Assembly (NCBI GenBank): GCA_964612675.1
Contig: CAZTDD010000024.1
Location: forward strand, 1 to 60,603
DNA from: CAZTDD01 sp964612675
GTDB lineage: Bacteria; Hinthialibacterota; Hinthialibacteria; Hinthialibacterales; JAKPRU01
Length of the DNA stretch: 60,603 nucleotides
Reading direction: 5' to 3'
Shown here piece by piece: positions 45,040 through 54,561 of the stretch. The position numbers were made by a program, and so were the translations under genes. A model generated the notes under the pieces. That model was not told the DNA's origin. It saw only the letters and a program-made list of their open reading frames with translations, and did not search any database. Each line of letters opens with the position of its first letter. Within the stretch, counting starts at the first letter, position 1.

Positions 45040-45612
45040 ATGATACTGAAATCGGCTCCCGATCCAAATACAGGCGAAAGCACAGTCGGATTCATCGGCC
45101 AGTACGAGAAGCCTGTAGATGAGAAGAGCCGAATTATCATACCGAGCAAGTTTCGTAAGCCATTACGGTCACAAGAGTTGATACTCACGCGTTGGTTTGA
45201 CGGCGCTCTGGCCCTCTTCCCCTCGGACAACTGGTCCCGCATGGCGGTCGCCATCAGTCAACGCCCTTTATACAGTCCTCAGCAGAGAAACATGCGCCTT
45301 ACGTTTTTCTCGAGTGCGGTTCCGCAGACGATGGACAGTCAGGGACGAATTGCGCTGAATGAGGACATGAAAGACTTTGCTGGAATCGAGTCGAAAGCAG
45401 TGCTCTTGGGAGACTGGGACAAAATTCAGATTTGGTCTCACCTGCGGTACAAGGATTTTCGGAAAAAGAACGATGTAAATCTGGATGAAGAGTATGAAGA
45501 AGTCCTGGCGAGTCTGGCCAGCGGCCAGGCGGTTGGGGCGGCTGCGGGAAATGTCGCGGCGCCTGTGGGTGAGGGAAGCGATCAACATCTGAACAACGAC
45601 GATGAAAAGTGA
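45040..45612 (+). CDS. mraZ: transcriptional regulator MraZ
   Basis: 190 residues, longer than the usual 145-150. Two SpoVT-AbrB-like repeats are visible: FIGQYEKPVDEKSRIIIPSKFRKPL with the DxxxR signature, and PQTMDSQGRIALNEDMKDFA. The C-terminal 45 residues are an extra Ala/Gly-rich and acidic tail. MraZ commonly represses its own dcw operon by binding repeats in the promoter. It is the first gene; its stop overlaps the rsmH start as GTGA. Confidence 0.93.
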   Translation: MILKSAPDPNTGESTVGFIGQYEKPVDEKSRIIIPSKFRKPLRSQELILTRWFDGALALFPSDNWSRMAVAISQRPLYSPQQRNMRLTFFSSAVPQTMDSQGRIALNEDMKDFAGIESKAVLLGDWDKIQIWSHLRYKDFRKKNDVNLDEEYEEVLASLASGQAVGAAAGNVAAPVGEGSDQHLNNDDEK

Positions 45613-46562
45613 CACAAAGCGACGCCCACCAACCTGTAATGGTTACGGAGACACTGGAGCTGCTCCAGTGCGGGCCGGGGCAGTGCGTCATCGATGCGAC
45701 CGTGGGGTATGGCGGCCACGGGTTCGAGATATGCAAGCGGCTCGGGGAATCCGGTCTTTATGTGGGGCTCGACCAGGACGAGGAGGCGGTCGAGAGCGCA
45801 TGGACGGTCCTGCGCACGTTTCCGTGCCAAGTCAAGATTGTGCATGGCAATTTCGACCGAATCGACGAATTGGTGAGAGAAGCCGGAGTGGAAAAGGCGG
45901 ATTCGGTCTTATTCGATCTCGGCGTCTCATCGCCTCAGCTGGACTGTCCGGAGCGCGGTTTCAGTTTCGCGGAGGGGCCTTTGGATATGAGGATGTCTCA
46001 ATCCAGCCCGACAACGGCCGCCGATTTCCTGGCTTCAGCTTCCCAGCAAGAAATGCGACGGGTGTTGAAAGAGTACGCGGACGAGAAGAAAGCGAAGTCG
46101 ATTGCCCGAGCGATCGTGGAGACACGCAAAACAGAGCCGATTGTGCGGACAACTCAATTACGATCGTTGGTACACCGTTGTTACAGGGGTGTGACCCAAG
46201 TCGGAGGAATCGACTCAGCGACACGTACATTCCTGGCGATTCGAATTGCCGTCAACCGCGAGTTGGAATCGCTCAGGGAAGGTCTGAACCGGGCATGGAA
46301 TCTGGTACGCCCGGGGGGACGACTCGCGGTGATTTCATTCCACAGCGGAGAACATCGCATTGCAAAAGAGTTTGTGCGCCGCTGTCTGGGAACATGCATT
46401 TGTCCTCCCGGAATTCCGGTTTGCGGATGTGGCGCGCGGGTAGAGGCCCGATCGCTCGTACGGGGTTCGATCACCCCGAGCGGGCAAGAGATCTTAGTGA
46501 ACCCGCGAAGTCGTAGCGCGCAGCTGCGCGCAATTGAACGAATTGAAATTGGAGAGGAATAG
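45609..46562 (+). CDS. rsmH: 16S rRNA (cytosine(1402)-N4)-methyltransferase RsmH
   Basis: 317 residues, GTG start overlapping mraZ. HQPVMVTETLELL, ATVGYGGHGFEI (SAM site), VLFDLGVSSPQLDCPERGFSFAEGPLDMRM and VISFHSGEHRIAKEFVR are diagnostic of MraW/RsmH. It methylates C1402 in 16S rRNA. A Cys-rich patch near the end (GTCICPPGIPVCGCGAR) is usual in the family. Confidence 0.97.
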   Translation: MTQSDAHQPVMVTETLELLQCGPGQCVIDATVGYGGHGFEICKRLGESGLYVGLDQDEEAVESAWTVLRTFPCQVKIVHGNFDRIDELVREAGVEKADSVLFDLGVSSPQLDCPERGFSFAEGPLDMRMSQSSPTTAADFLASASQQEMRRVLKEYADEKKAKSIARAIVETRKTEPIVRTTQLRSLVHRCYRGVTQVGGIDSATRTFLAIRIAVNRELESLREGLNRAWNLVRPGGRLAVISFHSGEHRIAKEFVRRCLGTCICPPGIPVCGCGARVEARSLVRGSITPSGQEILVNPRSRSAQLRAIERIEIGEE

Positions 46563-46567
46563 GGAGA

Positions 46568-46981
46568 GTGGAAGATCGGTCGCGGCGAAGCGTGTTGTGG
46601 ACTCGTGCCCTGCTGAGCTATGTGTGCCTCTTAGCGGTCTTCTCCTCATTTCTTATCTGCGTACATATCAGTCTGCAGGAAAAACGTTGCCGGTACATCA
46701 TGGCCGATTTGCTCGATGAGAAGCTCCAGCTGCAGCGAGAAGTTTCCGTCGCCAGAGCCCGTGTCGAGAAATTACGTCAGTTGGAACGGCTGGAAGAGCT
46801 TTGCCGCGGAGGCAATCTCCCGCTGAAGGCGCCGGTACTGCCTCCGCTTTTCCTTGGAACGGTGGAAGACGCTGCCGGGACAACCAGGCATAACGAGGGG
46901 AGGTCGACTGTGCCCTCCCGGGAGCAGTGGAGCGGTCTTGCGATGGCCGAAACAGAGGAAGCCGAAAAACGGACGGAGTAA
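46568..46981 (+). CDS. ftsL: FtsL-like division protein
   Basis: 137 residues from GTG 46568, after an AGGGAGA ribosome binding site. It is bitopic: a short N-terminal part, one membrane span (about 12-37) and a short coiled coil (about 45-80; LQLQREVSVARARVEKLRQLERLEEL). FtsL is poorly conserved, so the call depends on topology, size and place between rsmH and ftsI. The 55-residue charged C-terminal tail is longer than usual. Confidence 0.75.
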   Translation: MEDRSRRSVLWTRALLSYVCLLAVFSSFLICVHISLQEKRCRYIMADLLDEKLQLQREVSVARARVEKLRQLERLEELCRGGNLPLKAPVLPPLFLGTVEDAAGTTRHNEGRSTVPSREQWSGLAMAETEEAEKRTE

Positions 46982-46983
46982 CC

Positions 46984-49044
46984 ATGACCGAGTCGACGGT
47001 GCGGCGGCGTATGGTAATTGTTCTTGTGATGGTCCTGCTGGGGTTCTGTGGACTCGGCCTCCGGCTGTATCAATTGATCATCCTTTCCGCAGACCGTTAT
47101 TCGAACGTTCGGAATCAAATGTATCGCGGCTTTCGTGTGCTGCCCGCACAGCGCGGACGCATTTTGGATCGTGACCTCGAACCGTTGGCGACCGACCGGG
47201 CCAGCTATTCACTCTACGTTAGCAACGTAGAGGATCCCGACGCGTTTGCAGCGGATGTCGGACGCGTGCTTCATCTGACCGCAGAACAAAGAAAGGCACT
47301 TGCCGCACGAGTCCCCGATGAAAAGGGGCAGGTCAAGCGAATCGCACGAGGAATCACCGGCGAAAAGTACGACGAACTCGTGGAAGCCCTCGAATCGTAT
47401 ATCAAGCAAAAAGCCGTTCGACTCGATCCTGAGTTTCCCAGGTTTTATCCGGAGGGATCTCTGGCCTCGAACGTAGTCGGTTTCGTGGGCTCCGATCAGA
47501 AAGGACGGGGAGGAATCGAGTATCAGTTCGAAGAACGACTGGAGGGAGCACGCGAACAGGTCTTTGTGGATGTGGATGCCCGGCGGAGATTCATGCCCGA
47601 TTATGACTACACAAAAGAAGCGGGCGTGCGCGGCGCGGATGTGATATTGACCATCGACTCGAGAATTCAACACCTCGTCGAAAAGGAGCTGGAGGACGTT
47701 GTCGAAGAAAGCGGTGCTGTCCAAGCGATGGCGGTTGTTTTAGATCCGAGTAGCGGGGATATCCTGGCCATGGCGGCCAGACCGAGTTTCAACCCGAATG
47801 ATTTCAATGAAGTCGGTGAGTTTCGAAGAAAATGCAGACCAATCACCGACATGTTCGAGCCTGGTTCTGTTGTCAAACCGTTTATTATCGCGGGCGCGCT
47901 GGAAAGAGGAATAGTAACTCCGGATCGAGAGTTCTACTGCGAAAAAGGTCGATACGCAATCAAGAGTTCGAGTGGCCGGACGCTCAAAATACTCCGCGAC
48001 GACATACACCGATTCGAGGATCTGACGGTTCGAGACATTATTATCCGCAGTTCGAATATCGGGACGTGCAAGATCGCCGCAGAGATGGGCGAAGAAGCGG
48101 TCTACGAGATCCTGACCCGTTTCGGTTTCGGTTCTGTGACGGGAGTGGATCTGCCGGCGGAAACAGCGGGAATTCTCCGGCCGGTTCGGTCGTGGAGCGC
48201 GCTGTCCATGTGGGCGTTGCCGTTCGGACAAGAACTCTCTACAAACTGCCTGACCATCGCCACGGCTTACGCAATACTCGCGAACCGCGGTGTTCGTATT
48301 CAGCCCCATATTGTGAAAGGGTACCGCAACCCGGCGGACGGAGTCGTTTCTTATCGGGAACTCCGGCCCAGCCGACAGATCCTCGATCCGGGCATTGCGG
48401 AGACTGTGGTCGACATGCTTGTGGGGGTAACAGAGGATCCGGAAGGTACAGGGCACGATCATTGCCGGATACCGGGATTCCAGGTCGCCGGAAAAACCGG
48501 CACCGCTCAAGTTGCGGGACCGAGCGGGAAATACGAAAAAGGAAAACGGATTGCCAGCTGGGCGGGATTCTTCCCTGCGGATGACCCGAGGGCGGTGATC
48601 TACGTTATGGTGGATAGACCGACAAAGGGTAAATACGGTGGCGAAGTCGCCGGTCCGGTATTCACTGCGATTGCAGAGGGAATCACTCGATACCGGGGAG
48701 TGCCCCCCAGAGATATTGAGGCCAGGGTCGCGGCCCTTCCAGAACCGACCCCCGATACAACCGAACCGGCTGTGATTATTGAGGCCACTGAACAGACGCC
48801 GGTTCACGGAGTCATGCCGCAGCTTGCCGGCATGTCCATCCGAGAAGCGTACTTGACACTACTCCAGGCTGGATTCCGGGCCCGATTTGACGGCAAAGGC
48901 TGGGTCATCAGCCAGGAAATACCCCCGGGACAGAGACTGACGGCCTCGCATGGAGGCCGCGTGGTTCTAGGTGCCGGTCCGGAAGATCGCAGTACCGGCC
49001 GTGTAGTGGCTTCGGCTCCGGAAGGAACCGAAAAGAACGATTGA
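46984..49044 (+). CDS. ftsI: division-specific peptidoglycan transpeptidase (PBP3/FtsI type)
   Basis: 686 residues from ATG 46984; an earlier in-frame ATG overlaps ftsL. One N-terminal span, a PBP dimer domain (about 55-210), and a transpeptidase domain with Ser295-x-x-Lys298 (EPGSVVK), the SSN motif (IIIRSSNIG) and KTG at 504-506. The last 60 residues form one PASTA domain (MPQLAGMSIREAYLTLLQAG, then VISQEIPPGQRL). It cross-links septal peptidoglycan and is a beta-lactam target. PASTA on FtsI is common in Firmicutes and several candidate phyla and absent in E. coli. Confidence 0.96.
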   Translation: MTESTVRRRMVIVLVMVLLGFCGLGLRLYQLIILSADRYSNVRNQMYRGFRVLPAQRGRILDRDLEPLATDRASYSLYVSNVEDPDAFAADVGRVLHLTAEQRKALAARVPDEKGQVKRIARGITGEKYDELVEALESYIKQKAVRLDPEFPRFYPEGSLASNVVGFVGSDQKGRGGIEYQFEERLEGAREQVFVDVDARRRFMPDYDYTKEAGVRGADVILTIDSRIQHLVEKELEDVVEESGAVQAMAVVLDPSSGDILAMAARPSFNPNDFNEVGEFRRKCRPITDMFEPGSVVKPFIIAGALERGIVTPDREFYCEKGRYAIKSSSGRTLKILRDDIHRFEDLTVRDIIIRSSNIGTCKIAAEMGEEAVYEILTRFGFGSVTGVDLPAETAGILRPVRSWSALSMWALPFGQELSTNCLTIATAYAILANRGVRIQPHIVKGYRNPADGVVSYRELRPSRQILDPGIAETVVDMLVGVTEDPEGTGHDHCRIPGFQVAGKTGTAQVAGPSGKYEKGKRIASWAGFFPADDPRAVIYVMVDRPTKGKYGGEVAGPVFTAIAEGITRYRGVPPRDIEARVAALPEPTPDTTEPAVIIEATEQTPVHGVMPQLAGMSIREAYLTLLQAGFRARFDGKGWVISQEIPPGQRLTASHGGRVVLGAGPEDRSTGRVVASAPEGTEKND

Positions 49045-49056
49045 TTTATGCATGCG

Positions 49057-49086
49057 ACCGCCGGTGAATCGAGACACCGGTACGGT
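49057..49086. other. hairpin between ftsI and murE
   Basis: ACCG.CCGGTG and CACCGG.CGGT pair across an 8-base loop, with no following T run. It may pause or process the transcript; no terminator function is evident. Confidence 0.4.
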
Positions 49087-49137
49087 CTTGCGCACTGCTT
49101 GAGGCGATCTCTTTGAATGATCGCCAGAGGTGCCCCA

Positions 49138-50628
49138 ATGGTTGAGGCAGAGGTTACTCGACTGCTCACCGCCGTCGACGTACAGGAGATCCGTGGAACC
49201 ACTCCACGAGAGATCCGGAGTATTCAGTACGATTCGCGTCAGGTCGGCTCCGGCGATCTGTATGTCGCGTTGCGCGGCACGCGAACCGACGGCCATCGGT
49301 ACATCCTGGACGCGTTTGCCGCAGGCGCTGCGGCAGTATTTGTCGAAGAGATTCCCGGCGACTGTCCGGGACCCGCGATCCGAGTCGCTGACACACTCGC
49401 CTCCCTGCCCCATCTGGCCGCCGCGTTTTACGGCACCCCCGGCGATCAACTCACATTGGCGGCAATCACAGGCAGTAACGGCAAAACAAGCAGCACCTAC
49501 ATGATCGAAGCGATGTGGCACGCAGCCGGTGAAGCCGCCGCCGTCATCGGGACCATCGAGTACCGCTGGAAAGGCCGCACACTCAAGGCTCCGAACACGA
49601 CTCCCCTCGCTCTCGATCTTCAAAGGATTCTTGCAGATATTCGGGATGACAGTGTCATGAATGTTGTAATGGAAGTCTCGTCACACGCATTGCGTCTCCA
49701 TCGTGTCAACGGTCTGAAATTCCATACAGCCACATTCACCAATCTTTCTCCCGAGCATTTGGACTTCCACAAAGACATTGATGACTATCGTGAAGCCAAA
49801 GCTGCGTTGTTCACTGAAAATCTGCATCCCGACGGCAAAGCGGTTATCAATACAGACGATGAACACGGGCGCATTATTTTCGAGCGGATACCGGAGAAAC
49901 AGCGCGTATCATTCGGTTTATCCGAAAGCGTTGATGTTACAGCCGAAGAACACAGCCTCGCTCTGAACGGTACGTCTTTCACATTACGCACTCCCGATTG
50001 GGAAAGAGAGATTCGCTCGCCGCTGCTTGGAGAACACAACTTGCGGAACTTGATTGGTGCGGGAGCGACAGGCTATGCGCTCGGTCTCGCTCCGGATCAC
50101 ATCGTCACCGGACTGCAGAACGTTCGGAGAATTCCCGGGAGACTGGAACCCATCGAGAACAACAAAGGCGCACAAATACTGGTCGATTACGCGCATACGC
50201 CGGATGGGCTCCAGCAGGTGCTGTCTACTCTCGCGGCCCTTCCCCACCGGAGACTGGTCACAGTCTTCGGATGTGGAGGCGATCGGGATCGCACAAAGCG
50301 GCCCGTCATGGGCGACATCACACTCAAATACAGCGACCGGGCGATCGTTACATCGGACAACCCGCGAACAGAAGATCCTATCGAGATTATCCGTGAGATT
50401 GAACGCGGTATGGTCGCAGGCCGCGACCGATATGAGATCGAACCGGACCGCCGTGAAGCAATTCATCAAGCCGTCGATCTGGTCGGAGAGAACGACATCC
50501 TCCTAATCGCAGGGAAAGGCCACGAAACAACACAGACTATCGGAACGACCGCTTATCCGTTTGACGACCGAATCGTCGTCCGTGAGTTCCTCCAACAAGA
50601 GAGTCATACGAGGGAGGGAGCCCAATGA
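49138..50628 (+). CDS. murE: UDP-MurNAc-L-Ala-D-Glu:meso-DAP ligase MurE
   Basis: 496 residues from ATG 49138, preferred over ATG 49117 because AGAGG is well placed. The N-terminal domain has SRQVGSGDLYVALRG, the ATP loop GSNGKTSS and the C-terminal DNPR at 407-410 (SDNPRTEDP), the signature of enzymes that add meso-diaminopimelate rather than lysine. So the cell wall is predicted to be of the DAP type. It is followed by murF with a 4-base overlap. Confidence 0.96.
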   Translation: MVEAEVTRLLTAVDVQEIRGTTPREIRSIQYDSRQVGSGDLYVALRGTRTDGHRYILDAFAAGAAAVFVEEIPGDCPGPAIRVADTLASLPHLAAAFYGTPGDQLTLAAITGSNGKTSSTYMIEAMWHAAGEAAAVIGTIEYRWKGRTLKAPNTTPLALDLQRILADIRDDSVMNVVMEVSSHALRLHRVNGLKFHTATFTNLSPEHLDFHKDIDDYREAKAALFTENLHPDGKAVINTDDEHGRIIFERIPEKQRVSFGLSESVDVTAEEHSLALNGTSFTLRTPDWEREIRSPLLGEHNLRNLIGAGATGYALGLAPDHIVTGLQNVRRIPGRLEPIENNKGAQILVDYAHTPDGLQQVLSTLAALPHRRLVTVFGCGGDRDRTKRPVMGDITLKYSDRAIVTSDNPRTEDPIEIIREIERGMVAGRDRYEIEPDRREAIHQAVDLVGENDILLIAGKGHETTQTIGTTAYPFDDRIVVREFLQQESHTREGAQ

Positions 50629-52025
50629 ACGAAACAGCGTGGCATTGGTCGGATCTTCTTAGGGCGACTCGGGGAGAAGCGCTTGTCGACTCGCCGCCGG
50701 ATGCAGTACGCGGGATTTCCACGGACACGCGTGCGCTTGAGGCCGGAGATCTGTTCGTGGCGCTAAGGGGTGAGAAGTTTGATGGGCATGATTACTTGAA
50801 GGAGGCCCGCCGTGCAGGTGCTTCGGCGGCGCTGGTCGATGAGCTGTACGCAAAACGAAACCCCGATCTGCGAATCCTTCCGCTGATAGTCGTCGAAGAC
50901 ACGTTGCGCGCGTACGGCGCGCTCGCCCATTTTCACCGTGGTCGATGCAGCGCGTCGGTGGTGGCGGTGACCGGGAGTGTGGGCAAGTCGTCGACCCGGC
51001 AAATGATCGGGGATGTGTTGCGCACTCAGTTTCGCGTCCACGAAGCCGAGAAGAACTACAACAACCTGATTGGCACGCCAAGGACCATCCTGGGCATTAC
51101 ACCTGAAACGGAAATTGCGGTGCTTGAAAACGGCATTGACCGGCCGGGAGAAATGGCTCAACTCGCGTCGATGTCCGAGCCGGACGTGGGTGTGATAGTG
51201 TCCATCGCCCCGTGTCATCTCGAACGCCTGGGCTCCCTGGAGGGGATAGCACGCGAGAAAGGACTCCTTCTTCTTGCGGTGCGACCGGATGGTTGGGGAG
51301 TAATCAATCTAGACAGTCGTTATGCCTCGTATTTCCAAGCGTTGGTGAATCGCTCCATCGGCTATCGAATCGGACGAAATACCGCTGTGTGGGCGGATGG
51401 ATTGGAGCTGGACGCGGATGCGCGGCCGCGATTCACCATTCATGACCGTCACGGTGAATGGCGGTGTGAACTTTCTGCATATGGACGCCACTACGTGTCT
51501 AACGCGTTGGCCGCGTGGTGCGTGGGAGAAATCTACGAGGTATCGCCGGAGAATCGTCTGAAGGCGCTGGCGGAATTCCATAGCAGCTGGGGTCGTCTCA
51601 ACCGCCGATCCGGATTGAAAGGAAGCACGGTTCTCGACGATGTGTATAACGCAAATCCGGCCTCTGTGCGGGCGGCGTTGGATACGCTTCGTCACTCATC
51701 CGCTCAACGTCGAATCGCGGTGATCGGGGACATGTTCGATTTGGGTCCGCGCGCAAACGAGCTTCACTTCGAATTGGGGAGGGAATTCCTCGATTACGGG
51801 GCGGACCTGCTGGTAACGCTCGGTCCACTCGCTCAGAACCTAGCGGAGGGAGCCATCGAGTCGGGGATGCCGCAGGATCGGGTTTTTCGCTGCGAGAGTC
51901 ACGAGGAAGTTGCGTCCCGCATTGCCGAACTGATTGGAGAAGGGGACCTGGTCCTTGTGAAGGCATCGCGCGGTATGGCGATGGAAAAAGTAGTCGAGAG
52001 GATCGTCGCATCGGAAACGATGTGA
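50625..52025 (+). CDS. murF: UDP-MurNAc-tripeptide:D-Ala-D-Ala ligase MurF
   Basis: 466 residues, ATG overlapping the murE stop. STDTRALEAGDLFVALRGEKFDGHDYL, the ATP loop GSVGKSST, NYNNLIGTPRTIL, GIDRPGEMAQLA and VLDDVYNANPASVRAALD are typical of MurF. It adds D-Ala-D-Ala to complete the pentapeptide. The ddl gene that makes D-Ala-D-Ala is not in the window. Confidence 0.96.
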   Translation: MNETAWHWSDLLRATRGEALVDSPPDAVRGISTDTRALEAGDLFVALRGEKFDGHDYLKEARRAGASAALVDELYAKRNPDLRILPLIVVEDTLRAYGALAHFHRGRCSASVVAVTGSVGKSSTRQMIGDVLRTQFRVHEAEKNYNNLIGTPRTILGITPETEIAVLENGIDRPGEMAQLASMSEPDVGVIVSIAPCHLERLGSLEGIAREKGLLLLAVRPDGWGVINLDSRYASYFQALVNRSIGYRIGRNTAVWADGLELDADARPRFTIHDRHGEWRCELSAYGRHYVSNALAAWCVGEIYEVSPENRLKALAEFHSSWGRLNRRSGLKGSTVLDDVYNANPASVRAALDTLRHSSAQRRIAVIGDMFDLGPRANELHFELGREFLDYGADLLVTLGPLAQNLAEGAIESGMPQDRVFRCESHEEVASRIAELIGEGDLVLVKASRGMAMEKVVERIVASETM

Positions 52026-52040
52026 GGAAGGAGAGCAGTT

Positions 52041-53141
52041 GTGGCCCTTCTGTTTCTATACCCGTTGCGTTGGGACATCGGTCTCTTCAACGTATTCGGA
52101 TACATTTCGTTCCGAGCGGCCATGGCGACGGTCACGGCGATGATCATCGGCGTGGTAGTCGGTCCCCTCATGATCGCCTGGCTTCAGCGGCTGAAGATCG
52201 GACAAACGATCCGCGGCGAAGGAGTCAAGGCGCTTTACGACAAACATAAGAACAAGGCGGGAACTCCCACGATGGGAGGAATCCTCATTCTGTTTTCGGT
52301 CGCAATTTCGACTTTGCTTTGGGGAAACCTGAGTAACGAATTGGTGCTTATGGCCGTGGGAGTTACTCTCGCGCTCGGGTTCTTGGGAATGATGGATGAC
52401 TACACCAAGCTGAGGCGGAAAGCGTACAGAGGAATCAGCGGGCGTCAGAAACTCGCCGTCCAATTTACTCTCGGCATTCTGATCGGAACGTATTTTTACC
52501 TCTTTCCTCTCACGCATCAAAATGCGCATAGTCTTCCCCTGCCCTTTTTCAAGGATGTTTTCATTCCATTGGGAATTCTCTACATCCCCTTCATCGGCAT
52601 CGTCATCACGGGTTCCTCGAACGCAGTGAATTTAACTGATGGATTAGACGGCCTTGCAAGTGGATGCGTGATCATCGCAAGCGGAGCGTTTTCGGTGCTC
52701 TGTTACATCGTGGGCCGTGTGAACTGGAGTAGTTACCTGGCGATTCCGTACGTGCCTCAAACAGGCGAATTGACAGTGTTTTGCGCCGCGCTGGTGGGTG
52801 CCACGATGAGCTTCCTCTGGTTTAACGCACATCCCGCAGAGGTCTTTATGGGCGATACGGGGAGTCTATCGCTGGGCGGTGCGCTCGGCGTCATCGCGGT
52901 CATGCTCAAGCAGGAGCTTCTTCTGCTTATCGTCGGCGGCGTTTTCGTGGCGGAAGCGCTGTCAGTGATGATTCAGGTTGCCTCGTATCGACTGCGAGGC
53001 GGCAAACGAGTTTTCCTGATGGCACCGCTTCATCACCACTTTGAAATGCGGGGTTGGCCGGAGGCAAAGATCATTACGCGGTTTTGGATCGCCGCAGCGA
53101 TCTTCGCGATGTTGGGTCTGGCAACCCTGAAGATTCGATAA
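52041..53141 (+). CDS. mraY: phospho-MurNAc-pentapeptide transferase MraY
   Basis: 366 residues, GTG start after AGGAAGGAGAG. Ten membrane spans are expected. Family marks are KAGTPTMGGILIL, MMDDYTKLR with the catalytic Asp pair, GSSNAVNLTDGLDGLA, FMGDTGSLSLGG and APLHHHFEMRGW. It makes lipid I from UDP-MurNAc-pentapeptide and undecaprenyl phosphate. Confidence 0.97.
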   Translation: MALLFLYPLRWDIGLFNVFGYISFRAAMATVTAMIIGVVVGPLMIAWLQRLKIGQTIRGEGVKALYDKHKNKAGTPTMGGILILFSVAISTLLWGNLSNELVLMAVGVTLALGFLGMMDDYTKLRRKAYRGISGRQKLAVQFTLGILIGTYFYLFPLTHQNAHSLPLPFFKDVFIPLGILYIPFIGIVITGSSNAVNLTDGLDGLASGCVIIASGAFSVLCYIVGRVNWSSYLAIPYVPQTGELTVFCAALVGATMSFLWFNAHPAEVFMGDTGSLSLGGALGVIAVMLKQELLLLIVGGVFVAEALSVMIQVASYRLRGGKRVFLMAPLHHHFEMRGWPEAKIITRFWIAAAIFAMLGLATLKIR

Positions 53142-53169
53142 AAGGAGCACAGAGAGAAGGATGGCGATC

Positions 53170-54561
53170 ATGACGCCCAGTCCAGTTCTTACGCGCCGGT
53201 TGATTCATCGTTTCGACCACCGCCACCTGAGCGGCTTGCACGTCCAGGTCGTGGGGATGGCGCGCACCGGGGAAGCTGTCACCGAACTTCTTCTCCGCCA
53301 GGGCGCTCATGTGATCGCGACAGATCGCGATGAAAGCAAGCGCGATGCTTTGGAAACTCGATTTGCCGAGCGCGGAGTTGAATTCGTATTCGGTCCTCAC
53401 GAGCCGATAAAAGGCGTGCAGCTGATTGTCGTCAGTCCGGGCGTTCCGTTAACCGGTCCGTTATTCGAATGGGCGGCCTCGGAAGGTATCCCGGTTACCG
53501 GAGAATTGGAATTGGCCTCGCGATTCTGCCGGCGTCCGTTAATCGCGATCACAGGCACCAATGGTAAGACCACTGTAACCAGCATGACAGGCCATATTGT
53601 CGAGCGGTGCGGATTCGGAGGAGAGACCGCAGGTAATATCGGGAATGCGCTGGCAAACGTCGTGGTCGAGGGACGCGCGAAGAGCGATGAACCCCTTATT
53701 TTGGAGGTCAGCAGTTTTCAACTTGAAACGGTCGATCAATTCCAACCGCATGTATCCGTGATTTGCAATCTCGCTCCGGATCACCTCGATCGGTACAGAT
53801 CGCTTGAAGAGTATTACGAAACAAAAACCCGCATCTGTATGAATCAGACGCCCAACGACGACCTTTGGATCGGGCCGGGCGTTGCGCAGGAATGCTACCC
53901 GGTCACCGAAGCGATGATTCGTACATTCGATATCGAAGAACACAAACGGCAAGGGCTGTTCGAGTTGGAAGGGGCGATTTATTACCGAAGCACGGACGTA
54001 AGCGGACCGTTCGTTGTTCCCGGTTGGAGCGATTGGCTGGGGCAGGTGCGGCTGAACGCGCTCGCGTCCGCGGGTGCGGTAACCAGCCTCGGTATTTCGA
54101 TCGACACGGCGTTGCAAGCGCTGAGGGATTATAAGACTCCCCATCACCGGCTGGAATTCGTCGCCTCTGTCAAGGGAATTCGCTGTTACAACGACTCGAA
54201 GGCAACGAATGTCCACGCAACTGAAACCGCTCTGCAATCGGTTAGCGGGCCGGTTTTTCTCATTGCAGGGGGCCGCCATAAAGGCGACTCGCTTGCGCCG
54301 CTTCTCTCACTTATACGACAGAAAGTTCGTGTGGCGTATTTGGTGGGCGAGTCGGCGGAACTGTTCGCTGAAGCGTGGCGGCCGTTTATCCAGGTCGAAC
54401 TTGTTCGGGATGTTCGCGAAGCGGTCCGTCGAGCCCTGAAAGACAACGAAGGTCCCGGAACGCTGCTTCTGTCTCCCGCGTGCGCGAGTTGGGACATGTA
54501 CAAGAGTTATGAAGAACGCGGAGATGAATTTGTCGATGCCGTTCGGGAGGCAGCGAAATGA
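53170..54561 (+). CDS. murD: UDP-MurNAc-L-Ala:D-Glu ligase MurD
   Basis: 463 residues from ATG 53170; ATG 53161 is in frame but sits against its AGAAGG site, whereas the later ATG has a 9-base spacing. VVGMARTGEAVTELLLRQGA is the MurD N-terminal Rossmann segment, GTNGKTTVT the ATP loop, LEVSSFQLETV and DSKATNVHATETAL follow. The next gene, ftsW, overlaps by 4 bases. Confidence 0.96.
   Translation: MTPSPVLTRRLIHRFDHRHLSGLHVQVVGMARTGEAVTELLLRQGAHVIATDRDESKRDALETRFAERGVEFVFGPHEPIKGVQLIVVSPGVPLTGPLFEWAASEGIPVTGELELASRFCRRPLIAITGTNGKTTVTSMTGHIVERCGFGGETAGNIGNALANVVVEGRAKSDEPLILEVSSFQLETVDQFQPHVSVICNLAPDHLDRYRSLEEYYETKTRICMNQTPNDDLWIGPGVAQECYPVTEAMIRTFDIEEHKRQGLFELEGAIYYRSTDVSGPFVVPGWSDWLGQVRLNALASAGAVTSLGISIDTALQALRDYKTPHHRLEFVASVKGIRCYNDSKATNVHATETALQSVSGPVFLIAGGRHKGDSLAPLLSLIRQKVRVAYLVGESAELFAEAWRPFIQVELVRDVREAVRRALKDNEGPGTLLLSPACASWDMYKSYEERGDEFVDAVREAAK

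Noticed and set aside
45602..46516. 304-residue alternate frame over rsmH
   Set aside because: rsmH has all family motifs in the other frame; this one is Arg/Gly-rich.
47740..48807. 355-residue frame antisense to ftsI
   Set aside because: Shadow of the transpeptidase domain; no domain or start signal.
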